From Euglena gracilis (lineage: Eukaryota; Euglenida; Euglenophyceae; Euglenales), in contig CP154955.1 in assembly GCA_039621445.1 (NCBI GenBank), positions 11,582,241-11,646,240 of the forward strand: DNA of 64,000 nt, written 5' to 3'. Position numbers and translations under genes: made by a program. The number at the start of each line of letters is the position of its first letter. The stretch's first letter is position 1. Below, piece after piece: positions 35,097 to 45,300 of the stretch. The notes below the pieces were generated by a model. That model was not told the origin of the DNA and did no database searches. It saw only the letters and a program-made list of their open reading frames with translations.

Positions 35097-35883
35097 TGCG
35101 GGAGCTGGTTTGGGTCATTTTGTCGGGTTTGCGGCTTTGCCGGTCCCTTGGGGGGTGGGAGGCTCCTCCGGTGGTTGTTGAACCCTCCCCCCTCCCACTG
35201 GGGCTAGGTTGCCGCTGCTGCCTTCGGCTGCGGCGGCTTTGGAGCACATCCCATTGGTTGGGGTATGCGGGGATCGGAGGGGGGCCTGCCCGGTTTGCCC
35301 CACTCTCTCCCCTGGCGCTCCTTTGGTTGGCTGGGGGCACTGACTCCCCCCGAAAATGGCGTTCTTCGAAATTTTCCTTCATTTTTTGGAGTTCTCGGGT
35401 CAGTGCAGCGATGGTCTCTGCCATTCGCTTCAGCTGCTTGTGCACGGCTGCCCCTCGCCTGCCGTACACAGGGGTCCACTCGGCACCCTCTTCCTCTCTT
35501 TGGAGTTGGATGCCCTGCACACTCTCAGGGCGGGAGGGTCTGAAAAATCTCATGGCGGCGGGGTTTTCTGTCTCCCCAGGGCGGTGCCCACGGGTCGCTT
35601 CCCTATTGGGTCGCCAAGGGGCTTGGGGCCGGGGTATATCCCGCTTTGCGAACTCCCCTGCGGAACGGGTTGGCGGGGCACAGGCACCACGCTGCCTGCC
35701 GCCCGCCTGGACGTTGTGTTGTCTCACTCCGGGAGCGTGGGGCCCGGAGTGGTGGTTGGATGGCTGCCCTCGGGGGTTGCCTTCCGGGTTGTGGTGCCAA
35801 GGACCAGGGTGGTCGGCCTCCCCGATCCTGGCGCCTTCGTGCCAGTCGTGTGACTGGCGCTCCTGGGCAGTGCTGCTGGCCAT
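34744..35883 (-). CDS. Polyglutamine ORF, retroelement ORF1-like, 379 residues
   Basis: One uninterrupted reading frame, unlike every other gene here. Near the N-terminus it has ARIGEADHPGP, which resembles GEA-x-HPGP strings I recall from protist LINE-type ORFs. A basic/Pro-rich middle and a Glu/Lys-rich predicted coiled coil follow (about 130-175). Then come Gln runs interrupted by Arg and Lys (about 255-300) encoded by CAG codons at 34985-35096. No reverse transcriptase or endonuclease follows downstream, so it would be an isolated or truncated ORF1. A host protein is possible. The 429-residue + strand frame over it is a shadow. Confidence 0.55.
34985..35096. repeat. CAG/CTG trinucleotide repeat
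   Basis: Interrupted CTG array on +, read as CAG (Gln) in the minus-strand ORF. Confidence 0.95.
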
Positions 35884-36013
35884 GTGGCTGGCTGCTGCTT
35901 CGTCGAGCCATTGCTGGATGGCCTCCCTCCGTTGTGGCCTTTCACCTGGCCTTTATTTGCAACATCACATCCATGCTGACGTGCAGTTTGTCTACCACCT
36001 CCCCCCCACGTGA

Positions 36014-36708
36014 CTGTTCGTTCACCTGGTTGAAGATTCTTTAGTCCAATTCAGGATTAAAAGTTGCGGCAAATCCCAATGGGATCACAATCTCAGGCAC
36101 AATTCTGGCATCTGGATAATTCAGGTAAAATCCTGGCTGAATAAATTCATTTTCTGTTTCGTTTACACTCTATGTTGCCTCCCGAAGTCTGTTAATTTTT
36201 TGTTACACCTGTGAGTCTGTGAATTACTCCGTGAGTTAGTACGTGAATTATTTTCCCCTCTGTGCAAATGGGCAGCAAACGGACAGGGACTTTGAGTGAT
36301 AACATACAGTTTATAACGAATCCGAAAATGGATTTATTCAGCCAGAATTACACCAAAATTATCCAGAGGCCAGAATTGTACGTAAAATTGTCATCCCGCT
36401 GGGAACATACAACTGAATGGGAATTTATTTTTTTCTGTGTTATAAAGAAAAACTTTCTTCAATGTCAAACACGGCGACTGCGCCCAGTGGCAGCTTCCGA
36501 ACCTGTCAGAACGTGAATTTTTTTTGCATCCTCTATGCAAATGGGCAGAAAATGGACAGGTTCTGACAGGTTTGGAACAGCATCATCTGCCACTGAGTGC
36601 AGTCGCCATGTTTGACATTGAATAACGTTTCTCTTTATAACACAAAAAAACAAATTCCCGTTACTACCATGTTCACAACATGCCCTGGCAAAACTGGTTA
36701 CCTTAGCC
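36014..36708. other. Intergenic stretch with a fold-back repeat
   Basis: 36418-36516 is the reverse complement of 36565-36662 with few differences (shared string 'aaacacggcgactgcgccc'). The pair is joined by about 50 bases. This looks like a fold-back element or a recent inverted duplication. No gene. Confidence 0.75.
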
Positions 36709-37356
36709 CAGGGGGGGGGAAAAATTGATATCCGCAATTTTTCCGCAATTTCCGCAATTTTCCGCAATTTCCGGCCGGGGAGGGGTGTCCTTCCTTCCGG
36801 TTCTTTCCCCCCCCCCTCCCCTTCCGCAATTTCCCGCTTTTCATCTTACAGCATTTTCCCCTCCTCCGCAATTTTTTTCCCTTTTTCCAGCAATTTCCTT
36901 CCGCAATTTTTTTTCCCTCTTTTTTTTTTTTTCCTTCTCCGCAATTTTTTTCCCATTTTTTTCCGCATAATTGTTTTTTCCACAACGAAGATGGAAGAAT
37001 GCAATGAGTTCAAGCCATTCTTCAAATGATCAAACAGTTGTGCTAGTTGTGTTTTTTGGGTTGTTCTCCCCCCCAGTTTAACAACAAGTTTGTTCCACAG
37101 GTGCAACACGGTCACAGATTGGGTGCGTCCCACCTGTGCAAAAAACATCAAGCGTGCTGATTTGTGCTCGCCTGCATCGACGTGGGTGTTGCGGTGTTCT
37201 GAACCTCACAATTGAAAAATTTCTAAGTCCCCTCAGACAGAAATGTGTATACCCGATATCAATTTTTCCGCAATTTTTCCGCAATTTCCGCAATTTTTCC
37301 GCAATTTTTCCGCAATTTTTCCGAAGGCCTCCGATATCAATTATTCCCCCCCCCTG
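36709..37356. mobile_element. hAT-like element, second copy of the CAATTTCCG family
   Basis: The ends CAGGGGGGGG and CCCCCCCCCTG extend into GATATC. Flanks CTTAGCC at 36702-36708 and 37357-37363 match over 7 bases. The centre (about 36990-37220) closely matches 500-720. It carries a longer CCTTCCGCAATTT-rich left array than the first copy. Confidence 0.75.
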
Positions 37357-37580
37357 CTTAGCCTCCGAGGAGGCTCCGCGGAGCCTCCTCGGAGCCTGGT
37401 TACCTTGAGCCTCCGCGGAGGCTGGTTACCTTAGGCTCCGAGGAGCCTCCGCGGAGCCTGGTTACCTTGGAGCCTCCGCGGAACCTGGTTACCTTAGCCT
37501 CCGAGAAGGCTCCGCGGAGCCTCCTCGGAGCCTGGTTACCTTGAGCCTCCGCGGAGGCTCCTCGGAGGTAACCAAAAGGT
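37357..37580. repeat. Palindromic satellite GGCTCCGCGGAGCC
   Basis: About six tandem units in which GAGGCTCCGCGGAGCCTC alternates with GGTTACCTT. Every unit is itself a hairpin. The array starts exactly at the edge of the 36709-37356 element, and the element's own target sequence (ACCTTAGCC) matches the array spacer. Confidence 0.85.
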
Positions 37581-38767
37581 TAGGATTCCACTTTTGCGGT
37601 AGACCCCCTTGGTGGGGTGCACCATGGGTCAGATTTTGGCCTGGCTGAAAGACAGGTCGGAATTTTTAGGTGGTTTAGGACAATTTTTTTTTTTGTTTTG
37701 GTGGGTGGGGGGGGGGGGGGGGGGGTTTTCGAAAAGTGGGTGGGTGGGTTTGGGCTCGGGGAAAAAGTCCCCCGCCCTGGGGCAAGCACCTTTGACGATG
37801 CAGGGCGATGCAGGGCAATGCGGGAATTTTGGAGGCCAAAGGTGGGGTTCCGATGGCAGGGCGATATGGAGATTTTCGGGCTGTTGTTTGATTTTTTTCC
37901 AACTATTTTTGGCCTCATTTGGCCGTTTTTGTCCTTGTTGCCGCTTTCGGAAACTTTTGCAATTTTGCTGTGGTTTTTGGCCATTTTCGATTGCTGTTTG
38001 CCTCTGTTGGTCACTTTTGACCATTTTTGACCATACTTCGCCTATTTTTTGACATTTTTGACCATTTTGGCTACTGTTGCCCACTGTTGGCAATTCTTTT
38101 AAAACATTTTCTCCTGCTTTCAGGCTTTTTTTGGCTGTTTTTGACCATTTGATTATTTTTAAACCACTCTTGGCACCAAAACCAGGCAGTCACTCAAAAC
38201 CAAGTCGGTCACTCCCCCCCCCCTGGGGGGGTCGAGCAATGGTATGGCCGCTGCCCTACAGTGCACCCAGGGACAGTCGGGCCGGCCGAACTCCTGCACT
38301 GAAGAATTTCAAGGGACGGCGGTCAATTTTGGATTGGTTTTGGGATTTGTTTTTGGAGGGGGGTCATAATTCATTTAACATCTGCGTAATCACCCGTCCC
38401 CCCGGAGGGTAGGTTTTGCTGGGTGGATGGGTTGGGGCAGCTGGACCCCCCCCCCCCCACAGGGGTGGGGTGCGCCATGGGTCAGTCCAGCTGGCCGTAA
38501 AAATTTTCTCGCAAGTGGGTTCAGCCAATTTCAGGTGGTTTTGGGTGGGTGGGCCCCGGGGGGGGGGGGGGCTTGAAAAAAAAGGTCGCCACCCACCTCA
38601 AGGTCGCTAACAAGTAAGGAATAATAAGTCATTAGCCAGGAATCTTGAGGTGATGGAGCCGTGAAACATCAAACAAAATCACATTTAAATTGAATCGCCA
38701 TTGCTGTTGTTCTGAAATGGGGGGCATCATTGGCATAGATTCACAAAATGACCACCAGGGGCACATA
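37581..38767. other. Intergenic, C/G-tract units and T-rich tract
   Basis: 'gcaccatgggtcag' at 37619 and 'gcgccatgggtcag' at 38472 mark two related units. 37880-38150 is a long T-rich run with repeated TTTTGACCA. A right element end (GGGTCGAGCAATGGTATG) lies at 38248-38265 with no left partner. No gene. Confidence 0.5.
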
Positions 38768-38884
38768 CAGTATGCGAAATAAGTAACTTCGAGGCACTGC
38801 AAAATAAGTAATTTCGACCCCCCCCCCGGAGAAGTTTATGCAGTCATCAGCCGGGCATGGCAAGGCATGGGCGCGACAAGCTCA

Positions 38885-39620
38885 CAGGGATTTGTGCTTA
38901 TCCTGAAATGGATAACTACGGATAACTACGGATAACTACGGATAAGCCTGAAACCCCCAAATACGGATAAAAACGGATAACTACGGATAACTACGGATGA
39001 GCCCAAAAGTCCAAATAAGGATAACTACGGATAACTACGGATAAGCAAAAAATTTTGACGAGGCATTGGGCTTTTCTGGGCTCAACGTGAGCCCGCCCTT
39101 TCTGAGGCTGTTTTTCATGTCTATTTTCCTGTCTCTGGTGCAGTGATTGAACGGTCTTTCAAGCAGCCCTTTTCTTCAGCTTTTTTTCGCTACAATTTTG
39201 CATTTGGCAGCGTGCATCCTATAAAGAGATGGGCTGCTTTCAGTTTGGCCGGCGTCATTGATGTTAAAAGCCGACAGAATATGTCGTCTAACCTCCGGCA
39301 GGCAGCCGGTGGTTGTGAAGAACGGTGGATGAAAGATTGAAAAACCCACACCGGACAGTGTCGTTTCCATCTGCCCTTGGATGCTTGTCGTTTTCTGTTT
39401 AGATTGTCATATTTCACAAATTTTAGGCATTCCTGAGGTTTATGATGATCACTTCTCTTCATCTTTTCAATTGCAGCCATTTCTAGATGGATATCCCCTG
39501 TCAGGAAGGGTATTTTAGCAAATAAGGATAACTACGGATAACTACGGATAATTACGGATAACTACGGATAACTACGGATAAGAATTTGACCTCCCAAAAA
39601 AGGATAAGCACAAATCCCTG
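38885..39620. mobile_element. hAT-like element nested in the Tc1 element
   Basis: Ends CAGGGATTTGTGCTTATCC and its exact inverse. Flanks CAAGCTCA (38877-38884) and CAAGCTCT (39621-39628) match at 7 of 8. Tandem GATAACTACG arrays sit just inside both ends (38911-39050 and 39526-39582). The centre (39060-39500) is unrelated and has no recognisable transposase. Confidence 0.9.
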
Positions 39621-39657
39621 CAAGCTCTTGCTTGTGAGAAAGGTAAGTGAAGCAACA

Positions 39658-39855
39658 CTAATATTTGGCATGGCCTCCACGAGCGCCAATCACCGCAAAC
39701 AACCGCCTGGGAATGCTTTCATACAATTTTTTTATGGTCTGGCGGTCAATGGTAGCGCAGGCAGCTTGGATGGCGTCCCACAAACCATCCTGGCTTGTGT
39801 ACACCGATAGTTCAATGCCAGAAGCCTCTTTTTGTACCTGGAAAAAATGATCCAA
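39658..39855 (-). pseudogene. Tc1/mariner transposase, C-terminal remnant
   Basis: Ends LYESIPRRLFAVIGARGGHAKY, the standard Tc1 C-terminus (SMPRR...GGHTKY). It begins only about 24 bases after the end of the N-terminal remnant. The DDE catalytic core, normally about 200 residues, is absent. Confidence 0.9.
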
Positions 39856-39878
39856 AATTGATGCAGGCAGGTGGTTGT

Positions 39879-40067
39879 TTAACGTTCATACCGAGATAAA
39901 ATGCGATGATGGGTGCGCATGTCATTGCGCTTAAATGTCTTCAAGATGTACCTGACACCCGCTTCAGTCAGGTGCACCTTCTTGGCCACAGCAACATTGC
40001 TGAGGCCCTGCCCTTTGAGGGCAAACATTTCCGTTCGGGTTTGTTCCCGGCTGCGTTTAGGAGCCAT
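39879..40067 (-). pseudogene. Tc1/mariner transposase, N-terminal HTH remnant
   Basis: About 62 residues beginning MAPKRSREQ, with a helix-turn-helix pattern (ALKGQGLSNVAVAKKVHLT...VRYILK) typical of Tc1 DNA-binding domains. The frame then stops near ILSRYER. Together with the C-terminal remnant it shows an internal deletion of the catalytic domain. Confidence 0.9.
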
Positions 40068-40192
40068 GACAAAGAACAAATTGCAGCAGAAGCCAGCACA
40101 ACGATATGTTTTTTGAGGCAATTTTGAACACCCATCTCGAACATGCATAAACTTCTCTGGGGGGGTCGAAGTTACTTATTTTGCATACTGTA

Positions 40193-42307
40193 TCTGCAGG
40201 TCCAAACCCACCACCCACAACACCCCCCCCCTCAAGGGGTCGACCTGTCAGTCTGTCAGCTTTCCTGTCTACAGGGGGGCGGGAATGCGTTTCGCATTTT
40301 CCCCCCCGTTTTTGAGCTTTTTTTTTGCAGATCTTTCCATTTTTTTTCGGCGCCTTTTTTGCATTTTGGCGCATGTTTTCGTGACAGGTTTTTTTTTTAA
40401 GTGGCAGCTCCCCGGGGCCCAAAGGGCCCAACAGTTAAATTAGGGGGGTGTCCATCTTCTTAAAAACGCAAGCTGATGCAGTTTCGACAGGTTCCGATTT
40501 TTTTTCGGTGTATTCCGTCCAGGCTTGTGCTTAGTCGGGTGCCTACCCCACGGGGGGGGGGGTGCTAGGGGCAGGCACCCCATAGCACCCCCCCCGGGGG
40601 TAGGATAGCCCCATAGCAGGCGCCCCCCCCTCCGACCCCGGCGCAGGGGGCCCAGAAAAGGCCATTTTCAGTGAAAATTTTCTGGGTCCCCCCAGACCCC
40701 TAACCCCCCCCTCCAGGGGGGGGGGGGGTGCCTGCTAGGGCCAGAGGCGAACAACAGCACCTGGCCAAGAGAAGGGATAAAAGACACCAAACAGACAGCC
40801 GCAGTGCACACAGGGGGTGTGCCTGCTAGGGGCAGGCACCCTATAGCACCCCCCCCCCCCAGTCGGTAAGCACAGGCATGAATCCGTCAATCAAAATTGG
40901 CCCTAAATTTCGGCCTAAATTTGCCTAATTTTGGGCAAAAGTTTGACCAAACGACCCCAAATCCTAATCCTGACCCTATTCCAAAACCCTAACCCTAATC
41001 TGTTTCCTTTTCAAATTACCCAAACCCCAACCCTCTACTGGGAAATTAGCCCCCCCCCCCCCCTCCCCTCAAACACAAAAACCACCGAGTAAACCCCCCC
41101 CCCCCCCCCTCGGGCCGACCAACCAAACCTCCAGCGGTTTAGGCCTGCCATCCTCCCATTTTGTCCATTTGTCCGGGACACAACAAAAACGCAAGTGATT
41201 TGGTGTCTTGTCCATCTTCTTAAACGCGGGGGGGGGGGTCCAAGCCCCCCCATTTGATTACTCCCCCTCTGGGTCCAGTGGCCGGGGGCAGGCTGAGTTT
41301 TAAGGCGGTGCCAACCCACCTCGGTGGGGGGGGTGCCTGCCTGGGCAGGCACCCAGATCCGACCCTCCAGGGGGGGGGGGGCATATGACCAAAGTGCCTG
41401 GGCATTTGGCCAAGGCACTTCCAGCGCCGGAAGCCCAGAAAAGGCCATTTTTGGGCACTTTTTGGCCCACGACCTGGCAGGCACCGACACGGGTAGTGGC
41501 CATGTTTTTGGGTAATTGCTTCATTTTTGTGGTTTTTTGCACTAGTTCTCTCTTGCACATTTTTGTGCATTTTTTCCAAATGTGCATTTTTTTTTCAGGC
41601 CGGGCTAGTGCATTCCCCCCCCCCCTGCAGCTGCTGCTGGGTCTCAGACATATCGTTTTGGGACCCTGATGGAAACCCTCCCTGGGCCCAGGCTGAATTT
41701 TTCCACCCCGGGGGTAGGGGGGTCTCGGAGTGCCCTGGAGTGCCTGGGCAGGCAGGCACTACCCCCCCGGGGGGGGGGTCATCACCTTATAATTCAGCCT
41801 GGCCCCTGCTTTGACTCCCCTCCAATCGAATTGTGGGGCCGTCACAAGTGCAGGGCCCAAATAAAAGCGCACCCCCTGCTGTCACTCAATGTGTCCTGCT
41901 AAAACACTTTCCCGACAACACATAATAATGCAAAAAGAGAGAAAAATGTATCCTGTATGAGGTATGATAGAAATAGATTTGACATATGCATACATGATAA
42001 ATGTAATATATGTTGGCTCACATATATATCCTTGAAAGCAAAGTTCAAATTCTGCAGGAGGGGACAGAGATAATTTTCCGCTTCATGGAAAAATTGTTCA
42101 CAGTGCAATGCCATTCATTCATGATCTTTGGGGTTCATTCCTTTTATTCCATTCATTCATTGGGTGATCATCAAGAACCTTTGGGAAGGGCAGCAACGTC
42201 ATTGGCCCTTTTGCCTGAAAGCAGCGCTGGATCATATTAAACGGGGCGGGCTCTGAAGGGTGCCTCGCTGGAACAATTCGTTCCCGCTCGGTGCGCTTTC
42301 CCAAAAC
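40193..42307. other. Intergenic, C/G-tract repeat units
   Basis: 'taggggcaggcacccc(a/t)tagcacccccc' units recur at 40565 and 40820. 40300-40400 and 41340-41600 carry GGCGC-palindrome and TTTTTGGCAC-type segments found in the MITEs. Telomere-like CCCTAACCC lies at 40985. 41900-42230 is AT-rich with nothing recognisable. No gene. Confidence 0.55.
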
Positions 42308-42309
42308 AG
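42308..42309 (+). promoter_or_regulatory. Probable spliced-leader acceptor of the CCHC gene
   Basis: CCCAAAACAG lies 20 bases before the ATG at 42330, with a C/T-rich leader between. The pyrimidine tract upstream is weak, so confidence is modest. Confidence 0.4.
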
Positions 42310-42329
42310 GTGCTTCTCCCCCCTTCACA

Positions 42330-45300
42330 ATGAGCGAGTGCTACAACTGCGGCAAGACTGGCCACTGGGCCCGGGACTGCCCTGAGCCGCGCGCCGAGGG
42401 AGGCAAAGGGAAGGGCAGCCGCCCCAGCCGAGGCAAGGGCCGCCCTGGCACCTGCCACAGGCAGGGATGGGCGGACTTTTGATTATTTTTTTTGTGGACC
42501 TTGTGCATGCTGTTATTTAATATGATTTTTGGAGTTCATTTGTTTTAGCTTTGCTGTTGGCAACAATCTTTCCTTTTTTTTGCGCCTGTATCCTGCTTGC
42601 AGGACCATAACTTTTGCCAGCTTTTAACAGACAGATGGACATATATTGGGCCTAAAAGGCAAAATGGGCATATTTTGGATCAATGGATACGGATTTGTTT
42701 CTTTTTCTTTGGTCTCAATGAAAAATCAAGTCTCTCAAGTCGCATCTCAAATTTTTTTTCACCATTATTCCCAGAAGTTTTCTGCCCCTGTCACAACCGG
42801 GGATGACGGCACGTTTGTTTGACAAAACAGCACATGCTTTTGGTTTCCTGGAGGGTCATCGTGTCCTGGCATGGTGTGTGTAATTGGTCCGGTCCTTCCA
42901 CTCATTCCTGGTGGTAACTGCCACCAACCCGGCCATCTGGCCCGGGACTGCACTGCGGAGAGCACCTGTCACAATTGTGGCAAGCCGGGCCACTTGGTGA
43001 AGGATTGCCAGGAGGAGGCCACCTGCCGCGTGTGCCGGAAGGTGTGATTATCATTCTGTTTGACCGGTTTATTTGTTGTTTTTGTTGAATGTGTTTGATT
43101 GTCAGGCTCCAGGCTTCTCTTTCAGGAAAGTTGCACCCCCCTGGGGGGGGGGGGCTGTGGGTAGGCAGGGGGTTGGGCATTTTCGAGCAAATGATCATAA
43201 ATTTTCCGGCGCTTTCGGTGCTGGGTGATTTCAGTGGGTTTTTTTGGGGGGGGGGGGTCCGGCAAAAAAAAAACCGGCCCCAAAAAATTATTTTTTGAAT
43301 GCCGGCATGGTTTGAAAAGTGGCTGGATAGAATCATTATCAGGGTGAAAATTGGTTTCTGGGTATTTGAACATCGGGTGGTTAAAAATGGATCTTTCCAA
43401 ATATCCCGAAACCCTCCCTGCTTTCGCTTCCTCTGATAATGGTAAGAAATAGAAACAAGCGCACAATAATTTTTTCTGCTTCAGCTAATTACTCGTTTCC
43501 CGTCATCATCATTTGTTATCATCTTATTTTCTTATCGTCATTGTTTTTCTTATCATGATAATGATGATGATGATATTTCTATTTATTAGTGCCACCACTA
43601 TCAGACTATCACAAATGGTTATCATATTATTGTCACTGACTTAATTCTGCCATCACCAATTGCCATGTCCATTTTTTCACACGTACTGGTAATTTCGTTG
43701 ACTGGTAATTACGTTTGGTAATTTCTTACCTTCCGTGCTCCCCATCCATCCTGTGTTTCCCACAGCCTGGCCACCTGGCCCGAGAGTGCCCCGATGCCAA
43801 GAAGGAGGAGAAGGAGCAGACGTGCTGGAAATGCAACGAGACAGGCCACCTGGCCCGCGACTGCCAGTCTGACGCTGCGCCGGCGGGGGAGTGCTTCCAG
43901 TGCGGCAAGACCGGGCACTGGGCCCGCGACTGCCCGGAGGGTGGCAGTGGACAGGGAGAAGTTGCTACGGCACCCAACATATTCCGCCAAGTATTTGTGG
44001 GATTTCGGAGGGGGATACAAATCTTATTGAATTGTGCTTCTGTTTCAGCATTTTTTTTGCATGAAACAGAAGTTGTAATTTGAACCTTTTTGTGTCTGAA
44101 TGCGTTGGTAAGAAAGCAAAGCGCCTGTAAGCCATGAAGTGAGGGGAACACGCACCTTTCCCCCATGAACAGGTGCAGTGCAAGACCTTCCACCAAAAAC
44201 CACCAAATTGGTGTAGGGATGTGCCAGCCTGGCTGGGAAATAATGACTGAATGAGCAAAGATGAACCATTCATAAAGTGGAAAAATTCGTCCAATTGTGC
44301 ACATCCCCATTTCTTTGTGGCGCATCCGTTGCGTCAAATGAAAATTTCTGTTATTTGGATTCGCACAACACCCATGCGGCTGGGCAATTGATTCGTTCAG
44401 TGACCCCTGGGGGGTTTTTTTCCCGGGCCCAACCCACCCACCCATTTAAAAGCCACCCCCACATGACCCACCCCCCATCCATTTATTCAAAGCCCTCCCA
44501 AAATTGAAAGGCTCGAAGAGTGTTTTCTGGTCCAGGTTTCGGTTGGATTGGATTTACACATGGTGCACCCCACCCCCCAGGGTCACACAGGTGTGAAGTG
44601 AATCTATGGGCCAAGCACCATCCACACCATGTAGTCATATACATGTGCCTGGTATTCTGATTTATCGCATTTTCCGATTTAATAAATTTCCTCCCTTTTT
44701 TGGAGATGTGATGTTCCTCTTTTCCCTGTGGATGGCGGTGGAAAAGGCGGCAAGGGCGGCAAGGGCGGCAAGGGTGGCAAGGGTGGCAAGGGTGGCAAGG
44801 GTGGCATTCAGGGCTGCATGGGGCTCCCTTCTGAATGGCTCTTCCTGTTTGTGCAAGGTGCTGTGATTTGGCAATATGGCTCTGAAATGTGAGGAAAGTG
44901 CTTGGTGTGAGAATTTCCATTGTTTTGCTTGGTGTGAGAGTTTCCGTTGTTCTGTGAGTTGAGATTTGGGGGGGGGGTTATCTTTGTGTGTTGGCCCTCA
45001 GAGTTGGAATCAGAATCCACTCAACCCATTGCTTGGTCTTCTTGATGTTCTTTATGCATTTTGAGAGGGGGTAATATGGTCCAACCACTGATCTGCTTGA
45101 CGATCCCAGTAGATGTTATCTCTGATTCGTGCGACAAATAGTCATAAAATCACAAATAGCCACGGATGATTTTTCCCAAATGTTTTCTTCCAAAAAAATA
45201 CATGGAATATCCTGCAAATCAGTGAAATTCACATAATTTGTGATTTTCTCCCAATTCCCGCTCCGAAGACGCTGTTGGGTCTAATACAACCAGTAGCCCA

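Larger units (their letters stand above)
38768..40190. mobile_element. Tc1/mariner element with inverted repeats and TA duplication
   Basis: Ends CAGTATGC(G/A)AAATAAGTAAC on both sides in inverse orientation, then a C-tract and AGAAGTTTATGCA. TA flanks lie at 38766-38767 and 40191-40192. It contains two remnants of a minus-strand transposase and a nested hAT-like element (38885-39620). It cannot be autonomous. Confidence 0.9.

Noticed and set aside
35840-35870. A functional 2A self-cleaving peptide in the minus-strand ORF
   Set aside because: The motif is HPGP without the conserved D-x-E-x-N context.
34724-36013. 429-residue + strand ORF rich in Cys and Leu
   Set aside because: It is the antisense shadow of the CAG-repeat ORF on the minus strand; it has no domain and implausible Cys runs.
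38911-39582. Regularly spaced repeats that resemble a CRISPR array
   Set aside because: The units are contiguous 10-mers at the ends of a hAT-like element, with no spacers or cas genes, in a eukaryote.
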